Assembly (NCBI RefSeq): GCF_029144185.1
Contig: NZ_CP110232.1
Location: 1,178,001 to 1,242,000 of the forward strand
Source of the DNA: Vagococcus intermedius
Lineage (GTDB): Bacteria; Bacillota; Bacilli; Lactobacillales; Vagococcaceae
Reading direction: 5' to 3'
Length of the DNA: 64,000 nucleotides
Both the position numbers and the translations under genes were made by a program. Below the pieces are notes generated by a model that was not told the origin of the DNA, did not search any database, and saw nothing but the letters and a program-made list of their open reading frames with translations. The stretch's first letter is position 1. Every line of letters begins with the position of its first letter. Positions 1 to 7,110 of this stretch are shown in pieces.

Positions 1-329
1 CAAAGCTCTCTCATTGTTGGCAATTCATCTAAAGATAAAACGACTTCTTTATCTGGTAAACCGATATCTATAAATGCTCCCAAATCTCTTCTTGTTGCTA
101 CGACTTCACCAAAATCACAACGATCTTGTGTTACTTTAGGGATATTTGTTGTAAAACGATTGTCTTGTTTCTGCCCTACATAGGCAAACCCTTCAATAGC
201 TTCTCCTAACTCATGTTCGCCTTCAGCTTTGTCAAGTTTAAACGTGACACCTTCTTTTTGAACAAAATACGCCTGTTCATTCTCGTCTGTAATTAATCCT
301 GTAAAGACATTTCCTAATAAATTTTGCAT
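1..329 (-). CDS. cvfB: CvfB-type S1 RNA-binding protein, N-terminal part only
   Basis: The 5' part of a gene that runs off the left edge of the window, about 109 residues visible. The start is the ATG at 327-329, behind a GGAG-type ribosome site. The protein begins MQNLLGNVFTGLITDENE and later reads VATRRDLGAFIDIGLPDKE, a pattern typical of the S1-like modules of the CvfB/YitL family. Members are cytoplasmic RNA-binding proteins; CvfB was named as a virulence regulator in Staphylococcus. The C-terminal winged-helix part expected for the family lies outside the window. Family assignment is fairly firm; the role in this organism is not known. Confidence 0.8.
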   Translation of the reverse strand, partial: MQNLLGNVFTGLITDENEQAYFVQKEGVTFKLDKAEGEHELGEAIEGFAYVGQKQDNRFTTNIPKVTQDRCDFGEVVATRRDLGAFIDIGLPDKEVVLSLDELPTMREL

Positions 330-467
330 GCTATTCTCCTTCGTAACTCGATAATTTATTATAGCACAATTTGCTACCTAACTGGTTATTAATATCTTCC
401 TATCCATTACTTTGCTACCTATTTTATTGAGATATATGCTATGATAAAATTAAAAGGCTGTGATAAT

Positions 468-665
468 ATGATGAAGCGTATCAAAATAAGTCTGATAGGG
501 ATGTTCTTTTATGCTCTAGTAGCTTACAGCGGAAATATTTTAACCGGTTTAGCGAAATTGTCTAGTTGGCGCAGTATTTTAATCGAAACCTGTTTTTTCG
601 GTATATTTATTTTATTATTTCAACAATTCAGAAAAACCAAAGAATCTGACGATGACTATAAATAA
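468..665 (+). CDS. small two-helix membrane protein of unknown function
   Basis: About 65 residues if translation starts at the ATG at 468, which has an AAAAGG ribosome site ten bases upstream; the in-frame ATG at 441 has no good site. Two hydrophobic stretches (about residues 6-25 and 38-55) are followed by a charged tail, KTKESDDDYK. No family recognised. It is divergent from cvfB and convergent with the purine permease, sharing a bidirectional terminator with it. It could be a small membrane-stress or regulatory peptide, but nothing in the sequence shows that. Confidence 0.55.
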   Translation: MMKRIKISLIGMFFYALVAYSGNILTGLAKLSSWRSILIETCFFGIFILLFQQFRKTKESDDDYK

Positions 666-694
666 AAAGCGCTGTCTATTAAGACACGCTTTTT
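664..694. terminator. bidirectional hairpin terminator
   Basis: Stem AAAAAGCG...CGCTTTTT continues, after one bulged C, into TGTCT/AGACA around an ATTA loop. It overlaps the stop codon of the small membrane protein and lies 15 bases from the end of the convergent permease gene, so it can serve both. Confidence 0.85.
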
Positions 695-708
695 ATTTAT
701 AAATGATT

Positions 709-2145
709 TTATAAAATTGCTAAAATAATAAAATTTATAATGAATAGTCCTGTCACGATCCATAAAATAGGTGAAATTTCTTTATGTTTTCCTTTTGTTA
801 ACTTCACAATAACGTAAAAGATAAATCCTACAGCAATCCCGTTTGAAATACTATAAGTTAGCCCCATAAAAATTGAGGCGAAAAAAGCTGGGACTGCATC
901 TTCCAAATCTGACCAGTTAATCTCTTTAAAAGAGGCCATCATCATAATACCGACGAGAATTAAAGCAGGTGCAGTTGCTTGCGCAGGGACTAAACTAATA
1001 AATGGAGCAAACAAGCTACTTAACATAAATAAGATAGCCACTACAACCGAAGTTAACCCTGTTCTCCCCCCAGCACCAATTCCGGCGGCACTTTCAACGA
1101 AAGTTGTTGTATTAGAGGTTCCAAAAATCGCGCCAATCGAGGTTGCAATAGCATCTGAAAACAAGGCTTTATCCATTTTAGATTTGAATCCTCGGCTATC
1201 TTCCAGTGCCTCTTCATCTTCTTTACTAAATATACCTGTTCGTCGACCAGTTCCGATAAACGTCCCAATGGTATCAAAAGTATCAGATAAGCTAAATGCT
1301 AGAACCGTCATCAATACTTGAGGTAATTTAGCTGGGTCTTTAAATAAAGAAGGTAATCCTTCTGAGCTAAATGCTGCACCAAATGTTACCCCTAATTCTT
1401 TAATCGAATTGCTTAAAGAATTTTTTTGACTGTCCACCGCACTTACATCAACTACCCCTAACAATATACCTAATAGTGTAGTAGCAATAATTCCGATTAA
1501 AATAGCTCCCTTAATATCTAATAAGACTAGAACTAAAGTCAAAACAATACCAATAACAGCTAATATAACACCTGTATTATTGAAGTTAACTAGGCTAGGT
1601 ACAATTCCACCATTTAATGACACATTAGTGACTTTTTCTCCCTCAATAACAGCATCTGTAATGGCTTGTTGGTTGCCTGTAAAACTTAATAAATTAGCAT
1701 TTTTAATACCGACATAGGCCACAAAAATACCGATACCTCCACCTATGGCGTGTTGAATACTTTCTGGAATAGCTTTAATAATCAATTTTCTTATTTTCGT
1801 TACTGTGATCACAATATTAATCATCCCGCAAAGAAAAACCATTCCCAATGCTTGTTGCCAAGTATAACCTAGACCAAATACGACCGTAAAGGTGAAAAAG
1901 GCATTTAACCCCATTCCTGGCGCTTGAGCATATGGGACGTTAGCAAACAATCCCATAATCAACGTTCCGATGGCCGCTGAAATAATAGTTGCTAAAAAAA
2001 CAGCTTGGAACGGCATACCTGATAAAGATAAAATCGACGGGTTAACGAATAAAATATAACTCATCGCAAAAAAAGTTGTCACACCAGCCATTATTTCTGT
2101 TCCAATTGTGGTACCGTGTTCCTTTAACTTAAAAAACTTATCCAT
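709..2145 (-). CDS. NCS2/AzgA-family purine (guanine/hypoxanthine) permease
   Basis: A 478-residue polytopic membrane protein with the family start FKLKEHGTTIGTEIMAGVTTFFAMSYILFVNP and the conserved GMGLNAFF and ESAAGIGAGGRTGL segments. The closest named relatives are PbuG/PbuO of Bacillus, proton-coupled uptake of hypoxanthine and guanine; which purine is carried here cannot be read from sequence. The length is normal. It is transcribed alone from a strong promoter (about 2242-2270) with a PurBox upstream, so control by PurR is likely. No purine riboswitch was found in its leader. Confidence 0.9.
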   Translation of the reverse strand: MDKFFKLKEHGTTIGTEIMAGVTTFFAMSYILFVNPSILSLSGMPFQAVFLATIISAAIGTLIMGLFANVPYAQAPGMGLNAFFTFTVVFGLGYTWQQALGMVFLCGMINIVITVTKIRKLIIKAIPESIQHAIGGGIGIFVAYVGIKNANLLSFTGNQQAITDAVIEGEKVTNVSLNGGIVPSLVNFNNTGVILAVIGIVLTLVLVLLDIKGAILIGIIATTLLGILLGVVDVSAVDSQKNSLSNSIKELGVTFGAAFSSEGLPSLFKDPAKLPQVLMTVLAFSLSDTFDTIGTFIGTGRRTGIFSKEDEEALEDSRGFKSKMDKALFSDAIATSIGAIFGTSNTTTFVESAAGIGAGGRTGLTSVVVAILFMLSSLFAPFISLVPAQATAPALILVGIMMMASFKEINWSDLEDAVPAFFASIFMGLTYSISNGIAVGFIFYVIVKLTKGKHKEISPILWIVTGLFIINFIILAIL

Positions 2146-2241
2146 TTGTAATTAGCTCTCCCTTAAAAATGTTATAGTTTAATACACGAACAAAAAAACC
2201 AATGAACCTTTTATAATTCGTTTATTGATCAGCTCGACCTT

Positions 2242-2270
2242 ATTATAAAAGTAGTTTTATCTTTTTACAA
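2242..2270 (-). promoter_or_regulatory. sigma-A promoter of the purine permease
   Basis: On the minus strand a -35 TTGTAA (2265-2270) and a -10 TATAAT (2242-2247) are separated by exactly 17 bases. The predicted transcription start is near 2235, giving a leader of about 90 bases. Confidence 0.75.
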
Positions 2271-2298
2271 CCTTTTAACCTATTTAAACACTTTAAAA

Positions 2299-2318
2299 CG
2301 AAATAATGTTCGTGTTTT
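2299..2318 (-). promoter_or_regulatory. PurBox upstream of the purine permease
   Basis: The minus strand reads AAAACACGAACATTATTTCG, which contains the same AACACGAACATTA core as PurBox 1 of the Bacillus subtilis pur operon. The central G (2311) lies about 76 bases upstream of the predicted start. That is the position from which Lactococcus PurR activates, rather than represses. A second, weaker CACGAAC match in opposite orientation lies in the leader at about 2185-2191. Confidence 0.65.
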
Positions 2319-2362
2319 ATCGTTTTTTTCAGAGAATCACTATAAAAAATCAATAAAATCAA

Positions 2363-2399
2363 CCAAAAAGACACCTCTTTTTCAGAGGTGTCTTTTTGG
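2363..2399 (-). terminator. terminator after the PAP2-like gene
   Basis: A perfect 15-bp stem, CCAAAAAGACACCTC (2363-2377) with its complement at 2385-2399, directly after the stop codon at 2400 of the upstream minus-strand gene. T-rich sequence follows in the minus direction. Confidence 0.85.
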
Positions 2400-2993
2400 C
2401 TATGCTAATTTTCCTATCTTTTTACGAATTTTTTGTTCAAAGTTCTCATAGGCATAAACTATTTTTTTTATGAATTTAGAACGATAGATGGTTTTATGAC
2501 AAATAGTCGCCGATAACCAACTTATAAAAATTGAGAGCAACACATCACTCGGGTATTCTGATCCGACCCATACTCTAGCCAAGCTTAACCAGCCTATCAT
2601 CAATAAATAACTGATTCTGACCTGACTATACGAAGTTTTATACAGGATGAAGCAGACACTAAAGAATAGTAAACTATTATTGTTCGGGAATAACTGACTC
2701 ATCTCAGATGTAATCAGTTCATTCACTTTATGCAATGTTTCAGCAGGAGGTAACTGTTCATAAAAACTACTACTTACTAGATACATAACCTCCGCTAAAA
2801 TAAAGGAGCAGACGGCTGTTAGTACTTTGAACCTAGTTTTTCTTTTTTTTCTTGAACTAAACCAGAACCAGACTAACCAAGCGCTTAAAACTGAAGGCCC
2901 CCATGTAACGAATAAAACCATGATTTCGTTCAAATCATTCCCTTTATGTGCCCAATTATTAATAGCTCTGAATAAATTAACATCAATTTGCAA
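2400..2993 (-). CDS. PAP2-superfamily-like membrane protein lacking both catalytic histidines
   Basis: A 197-residue membrane protein with the helix arrangement of BcrC-type undecaprenyl-diphosphatases (MQIDVNLFRAINNWAHKGN at the start). The usual PSDH motif appears as FPNNNSLLFF, and the third motif SR(x5)HxPSD appears as ARVWVGSEYPSD. Both motif histidines, the nucleophile and the proton donor, are therefore replaced (N and E), as is the motif Ser. The fold is likely kept but phosphatase activity by the normal mechanism is not expected. It may be a lipid-binding or regulatory pseudoenzyme. It is monocistronic with its own terminator. Confidence 0.65.
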   Translation of the reverse strand: MQIDVNLFRAINNWAHKGNDLNEIMVLFVTWGPSVLSAWLVWFWFSSRKKRKTRFKVLTAVCSFILAEVMYLVSSSFYEQLPPAETLHKVNELITSEMSQLFPNNNSLLFFSVCFILYKTSYSQVRISYLLMIGWLSLARVWVGSEYPSDVLLSIFISWLSATICHKTIYRSKFIKKIVYAYENFEQKIRKKIGKLA

Positions 2994-3070
2994 TATAACA
3001 CTCCTCCTATAAAAATATAATTTTACGCATCTCTTTAGGATTTTTCAAGTGCTATGACTAAATAGATTGT

Positions 3071-4132
3071 TTAGTTTCGTTTAAGTTCAATTCCACCTTC
3101 ATTTACTTGGGCGGATATTTCAATTTCTGACTTAGGCCCAATGTCACCTTGATAATGACCATCCTTAATGTCTAATTGTTCATTAAAATCTGTCTCAATA
3201 GTTCCTTTTTCAGTCACGCCTCTTAGTTTAAAACCAATCTCTTTAGGAATGAATAATTTGATGTCACCACGATGACTAATTAACTCAACATTATCGTCTA
3301 TTTTTTTGAAATTTCCAATAATAGTTCCTTGTTCGGTCACAAGTTTAGCAGAACCCTCAATATCACCTAACTTAATAGAGCCTCTCCTTGTTGCTAAATC
3401 CAACTTACCGTTGACTTTTTTTGCAAGTAAGTTGCCGTTAGAAATATTAGCAGTGACGTTATTCCCTTTTAATATTGACGTCCGAATACTTCCTTTTTGT
3501 ACTTCAATATTTAATTTATCACTGCTAATTGAATCAGATTCTAAGTTACTATTAGTTAAAACCAGATCTGTTTCCTCAGCTTTTAAATTTTTAACAATTA
3601 CATTAGAGTTATCCGTCCACAATTTAAAATTACTAAATGATAGCTGATCTTCAATATCTAGGTTACTATTATGCAAATCTAGTAGTAACAACCCCTTATA
3701 AGATTTTGGTAGATAAATAGTGACATCCTTCTTATCTTTGGCAGTATTTTTACGATTCAATTCTAACATTGAGGACATTTGTTTTGTTGTTTTTTCATCG
3801 TTATTCGCTTCTTCATGAGAGGATAAATTAACTGTTAACTGTGCTTTATCCGTTGTTTTTAATGATATATTAAAACCTGTATAGGAAAGTTTTATTTTTT
3901 TTATATCATCCAGCTCAAATAACTCTAAATGATTGTCAGGTAGTTTTTTCTCTTTTGAATCTAATGTTTTTTCCTTTTTTTGACTTCTATTTACACCTGG
4001 TTCTTTATTAAGTTGATGCGAAGGCTTTCCTTCGTCAGTACTAAGTTTATGTTTTGTTTGACTCGGTTTATCAGAACAAGCTGATAGTAAAACGAGACCT
4101 ACTAATAAAAAAAGAATCTTTTGTTTTTTCAT
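3071..4132 (-). CDS. DUF4097-type beta-strand-repeat lipoprotein
   Basis: Start set at the ATG at 4132 because GGAGAGGAATT precedes it; the in-frame start five codons upstream has no site. Signal peptide with lipobox LLSAC (Cys19), then a charged linker rich in K, S and E (to about residue 70), then a long run of short beta strands of the type ADLVL-TNSNLESDSIS seen in DUF4097/LiaG-like proteins. Expected to be anchored on the outer face of the membrane. Members are often linked to cell-envelope stress regulons; no LiaRS-like genes are adjacent here. The gene stands alone. Confidence 0.7.
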   Translation of the reverse strand: MKKQKILFLLVGLVLLSACSDKPSQTKHKLSTDEGKPSHQLNKEPGVNRSQKKEKTLDSKEKKLPDNHLELFELDDIKKIKLSYTGFNISLKTTDKAQLTVNLSSHEEANNDEKTTKQMSSMLELNRKNTAKDKKDVTIYLPKSYKGLLLLDLHNSNLDIEDQLSFSNFKLWTDNSNVIVKNLKAEETDLVLTNSNLESDSISSDKLNIEVQKGSIRTSILKGNNVTANISNGNLLAKKVNGKLDLATRRGSIKLGDIEGSAKLVTEQGTIIGNFKKIDDNVELISHRGDIKLFIPKEIGFKLRGVTEKGTIETDFNEQLDIKDGHYQGDIGPKSEIEISAQVNEGGIELKRN

Positions 4133-4243
4133 ATAATTCCTCTCCAAAATAGTGATACTTTAATTATACATGTTTTTAAGAAACCAATCATTAAAAAAAT
4201 TTGCCAAATAGTTCCATCTTCTCTTACTTTTAACAAATAATAG

Positions 4244-4281
4244 AAAAACCGTTATCCCTAGTTAAAGGCATAACGGTTTTT
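4244..4281 (-). terminator. terminator after the AhpD-like gene
   Basis: Stem AAAAACCGTTAT (4244-4255) with ATAACGGTTTTT (4270-4281), four bases beyond the AhpD-like stop codon in the minus direction, followed by T-rich sequence. Confidence 0.85.
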
Positions 4282-4284
4282 AAT

Positions 4285-4638
4285 TTAATTAAAATCTTTT
4301 TCAAATTCATCCAATGACTCTTTTAATAAGGTAACAGAATAGGCCATCGTCGGGCCACCTCCAAAAGCGACACCAATCATTGCCGATTCGTTAATCTCAC
4401 CTCTTGTTGCTCCTGCTTCAAAAGCTTTATAGGTATGATAAACAATACAGTACTCACATCGGCTATAAACAGCGATTGCAACACTGATTAGTTCTTTTGT
4501 TTTAGTATCCATCTCACCTTCAGCATAGTTGGTATTCAAAAGGTTCATAAATGCCTTGACGTGCTGCCCATTTGTTCTTGATAACTCTCTTAATCCACCA
4601 GAAAAATCATTTAACATTTGTCTAACATCTTTTGCCAT
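4285..4638 (-). CDS. carboxymuconolactone decarboxylase/AhpD-family protein
   Basis: 117 residues from the ATG at 4638, chosen because AAAAGGAGAATG lies just upstream. The CxxC motif in YSRCEYCIVYHTYKAFEAG, followed by the family histidine, marks an AhpD-like alkylhydroperoxidase domain. Such proteins reduce peroxides or act as disulfide relay partners; the substrate is unknown. The gene lies downstream of a MarR regulator on the same strand, with a terminator and a long dyad operator between them, so it has its own regulated promoter. Confidence 0.85.
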   Translation of the reverse strand: MAKDVRQMLNDFSGGLRELSRTNGQHVKAFMNLLNTNYAEGEMDTKTKELISVAIAVYSRCEYCIVYHTYKAFEAGATRGEINESAMIGVAFGGGPTMAYSVTLLKESLDEFEKDFN

Positions 4639-4690
4639 TTTACATTCTCCTTTTAGATATGTGATATTATTCACTTTCCCTACAAGACAT

Positions 4691-4721
4691 ACTTTACACG
4701 CTAATACTTGCTGTGTAAAGT
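4691..4721. promoter_or_regulatory. dyad operator upstream of the AhpD-like gene
   Basis: Perfect 9-bp arms ACTTTACAC (4691-4699) and GTGTAAAGT (4713-4721) with a 13-base spacer, 53 bases upstream of the AhpD-like start codon. The adjacent MarR protein is the obvious candidate ligand; this is inference from position. Confidence 0.6.
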
Positions 4722-4774
4722 GTAAGAGGAGAATTACCTTAAATAGTCTAATTTACATCCCTTTATTAAATACA

Positions 4775-4811
4775 AAAAAGACTAACAAAAGTTATTTTTG
4801 CTAGTCTTTTT
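4775..4811 (-). terminator. terminator after the MarR gene
   Basis: Stem AAAAAGACTA (4775-4784) with TAGTCTTTTT (4802-4811), extended inside by CAAAA/TTTTTG. It separates the MarR gene from the AhpD-like gene. Confidence 0.85.
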
Positions 4812-4823
4812 ATATTTAATAAC

Positions 4824-5261
4824 TTAATTTTCATCCGTATTTACTAAATTTAGTACCATTCTATCTAATACTTTTTTAAATGTAGCCAACTCATCGTCTG
4901 AAATGTTCCTTATCGCATCTTGATGGAATTTTTCACCAATTGGCAGCAATGAAGACCTGATTTTTTCGCCTTTAGGAGTCAAGCTGACTCTAATAATTCG
5001 ACGATCTTTGGGATCTCGTATTCTCTTACACAACTCATCTTGTTCCATTCTATCTAGTAAACGTGCAATGGAAGATTCTTTACTATTGGTTTTAGCACCC
5101 AACTCTTTTTGTGATAAGCCATTACTTTGACCAATAAAAAAAAGTGCAGTCCATTGTGCATTTGAAATATCATTCTTTTTAAGTCGCTTATTAAACTCAT
5201 CTACAATTGTTTTGGAAGCATCTTTAGCAATGAATCCTATACAGTCTGTCAAATCAAACAT
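4824..5261 (-). CDS. MarR-family transcriptional regulator
   Basis: 145 residues from the ATG at 5261 (MFDLTDCIGF). An upstream in-frame start at 5324 is excluded because it precedes the predicted transcription start near 5289. The winged-helix core reads LSQKELGAKTNSKESSIARLLDRMEQDELCKRIRDPKDRRIIRVSLTPKG, a textbook MarR recognition helix plus wing with the DPKDRR signature. Probably a repressor of itself and of the downstream AhpD-like gene, perhaps sensing oxidants or phenolic compounds. The protein has a Cys at residue 8 (DLTDCIGF); redox sensing is speculation. Confidence 0.85.
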   Translation of the reverse strand: MFDLTDCIGFIAKDASKTIVDEFNKRLKKNDISNAQWTALFFIGQSNGLSQKELGAKTNSKESSIARLLDRMEQDELCKRIRDPKDRRIIRVSLTPKGEKIRSSLLPIGEKFHQDAIRNISDDELATFKKVLDRMVLNLVNTDEN

Positions 5262-5295
5262 CCTTGTCAAAACCCCTTCTCTAATCAATACCTCT

Positions 5296-5345
5296 AGTAT
5301 ACAGGCGAAGCTTAATTTTAACAAACTAGTACGCTTTAGTTAGTT
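5296..5345 (-). promoter_or_regulatory. MarR promoter with overlapping dyad
   Basis: On the minus strand -35 TTGTTA (5319-5324) and -10 TATACT (5296-5301) have a 17-base spacer. An imperfect dyad, TTAACAAACTA with TAGTTAGTTTAA, at about 5318-5345 overlaps the -35 box, which fits autorepression. Confidence 0.55.
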
Positions 5346-5659
5346 TAACTGTGAAAAATAAAACACTCTCCTTCTTAACTCGAAAGTGTAGGAAAAACAT
5401 AATCCAGTCTAGAAATACATGATAGATTATATCGGGACAAGACTCTAATAAATAATTAATGAATTTTTATATAATCAGTTAAAAAAACTTTTCAACTTTA
5501 TTTTTTAGCCAAAGTTAAAAAGTTTTTCCTCATATTATTCTGTAAGAACTCTAACTAATTAGTATTCACGAAACCTTTTATAGTTAGCATTCGTAGTTAG
5601 TGCCTCTATTCATCAGAGCTCGCTACTCTAATGAAAGAGCTCCCCCTATTGTGTAATAG
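5346..5659. other. gene-free stretch between the MarR promoter and the island end
   Basis: No coding region is visible. It holds a terminator-like hairpin, AAAAACTTTTCAACTTT with AAAGTTAAAAAGTTTTT, at about 5484-5527. In the minus direction this hairpin would end transcripts coming from the sufT fragment, so it is probably the original terminator of the sufT-like gene, displaced by the island. Two GAGCTC palindromes lie at about 5617-5643. Confidence 0.5.
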
Positions 5660-5833
5660 CTATCTTATCCCCAACGCAATCCGTGCATATCTGCTCATGC
5701 GATCAGTCGTCCATGCAGGATACCAAACTAACTTCACTTCAGAATCCGTGACTTCCGGGACTTCTTTCAAAGCTTCTAAAATTTGTTCTGTAATGACATC
5801 AGCTAAGGGACATTGATATATCAATATTCTCAT
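5660..5833 (-). pseudogene. 3' fragment of a SufT/MIP18-type gene
   Basis: Minus-strand translation gives CPLADVITEQILEALKEV, then continues to the same ...RYARIALGIR end and stop codon as the complete gene at 11552-11890. About 50 codons are homologous, with scattered silent and conservative changes outside the att core; the 5' half is missing. A chance in-frame ATG at 5833 would give 57 residues, but there is no ribosome site of note. It marks the left island junction. Confidence 0.8.
5670..5704 (+). repeat. left attachment-site repeat
   Basis: 35 bases identical to 11562-11596 (beginning CCCAACGCAATCCGTGCATA). One mismatch (C5669 against T11561) and nine further matches extend it to the sufT stop codon. 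Beyond 5704 similarity continues but with many substitutions, as expected for a gene piece from a different host. Confidence 0.85.
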
Positions 5834-6024
5834 GACAAAAAAGTAATGAAATTTCTTTCGTTAACTTTTTATTTGTATACTTATTTTACCATTAAAAAAG
5901 TGTGAATTCTAGTGGAATTGGGCTTGGGCTACATACTAGGAAGAGGATTAATTACTCTGTTTAGGTTAGTATCCGTATAAAATTCATCTTTTCCTACTAC
6001 GATGCAAATAAAATAACAATTAAT

Positions 6025-6245
6025 CTATAGTCTAAACGTAATTTCACACTCTTCAGCAGTAATATTCACACTGCCCTCTTTCTTAACAAAAATACTCACT
6101 GGTTTTCCACCTGTTTGATTGTTCGTTCTTTTGTGTTGGCAATTTATAGCTTTACATCTTCAATATAACCACGCTTGCCACTTATAGATATTTTGTTATT
6201 CCCTCAGCACTATATAAGCTTGCTTCATCCCCAAACTTATTACTT
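6025..6245 (-). pseudogene. decayed gene end inside the island
   Basis: Three minus-strand frames carry protein-like pieces in series: KFGDEASLYSAEGITKYL, SGKRGYIEDVKL and GGKPVSIFVKKEGSVNITAE, the last ending ...ECEITFRL before a stop at 6025. This looks like one coding sequence broken by frameshifts. No family recognised. The rest of 5834-6254 shows nothing further. Confidence 0.35.
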
Positions 6246-6254
6246 TAAAACTAT

Positions 6255-7061
6255 TTAATTAATTTGAGTCATACCCCAAACTAATAATTTCCCTGTCAGC
6301 TCTACTAACTTAGGGTGATTTTCTAAAAATGAGGTAAATTTACTTAACGCTCCACTTTCCTCTTTATTCTCAGACTTAACTATTTCTACAATCTCAACGG
6401 CTTCAACCTTCTCACTATCGGAAAGTGTACTTAGATATTTTTCTATTTCATTCAAAGTATTTCCATAATTATTATTCTGAATGTTATTTGTACCTATTTG
6501 TGCTCCTGAAAAATCACCGCCATTAAAATTAAACACTGTACCACTTGTTTCATTATTTCTTTGTTTAAAATCGTTTTCCATAATCTCAAACCCTCTTGTA
6601 GTGACTCTCATTTCATGTCTTATAAAAAAAGGTTTATTCGATGCATATTTTATCGATAAGCCTTTTACCAATCCTGTAGAAATTGCTTCTTGAACCAAAT
6701 CGAAATAATCTTTTTCTCTCATTCTATCGTTTGGAATCTGCAACTCGCTATCATCGTTTTCTACTCTTTCTAAAAATACTTGCATTTCTTTATAACTATT
6801 TTTTGCAGTCATTCTAATAGGCTTAGCTTCTTCAAGTAATTGTTCCAAAAATACTTCCCCGCTTGCTGTTAGAAAAACACTAGCCCCGTATACCATGGCA
6901 CCTGACATATACTCTTCAACTTTAGCTCCATGAATATATCCTTGATTAATCAAATATGTATAATAATTGCTGTGGACAGTATCTAAATCTAACTCTAATG
7001 AGTTTGGTGAATTATCTCTTATTAATGTCAAAATTTCTTTATACTCTGAATTATTAGACAA
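6255..7061 (-). CDS. island cargo protein, winged-helix-like with an Asn/Gly-rich linker, function unknown
   Basis: 268 residues, apparently from a TTG start with GTGAGGAAAC eight bases upstream. Residues 1-85 look like a small winged helix (IRDNSPNSLELDLDTVHS ... FLTASGEVFLEQL) and 115-165 like a second one (YFDLVQEAISTGLVKGLS ... RVTTRGFEIMEN). A segment FNFNGGDFSGAQIGTNNIQN (about 173-192) follows, of a repetitive Asn/Gly type found in various phage-related and multidomain bacterial proteins, then an acidic helical tail. Last gene of the island operon, 49 bases after the DUF4041 gene. No function can be assigned; a regulator or sensor subunit of the cargo system is possible. Confidence 0.55.
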   Translation of the reverse strand: MSNNSEYKEILTLIRDNSPNSLELDLDTVHSNYYTYLINQGYIHGAKVEEYMSGAMVYGASVFLTASGEVFLEQLLEEAKPIRMTAKNSYKEMQVFLERVENDDSELQIPNDRMREKDYFDLVQEAISTGLVKGLSIKYASNKPFFIRHEMRVTTRGFEIMENDFKQRNNETSGTVFNFNGGDFSGAQIGTNNIQNNNYGNTLNEIEKYLSTLSDSEKVEAVEIVEIVKSENKEESGALSKFTSFLENHPKLVELTGKLLVWGMTQIN

Positions 7062-7110
7062 AATAGTTTCCTCACTTTCTTTAAATATATAAATACATAT
7101 TTAGAAAAGA

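Noticed and set aside
2146-2340. Purine riboswitch upstream of the purine permease
   Set aside because: No purine aptamer core could be found in the leader; the PurBox explains the regulation better.
5631-5816. Plus-strand 61-codon frame over the left island end
   Set aside because: It is the antisense shadow of the sufT fragment, which has the conserved protein sequence on the minus strand.
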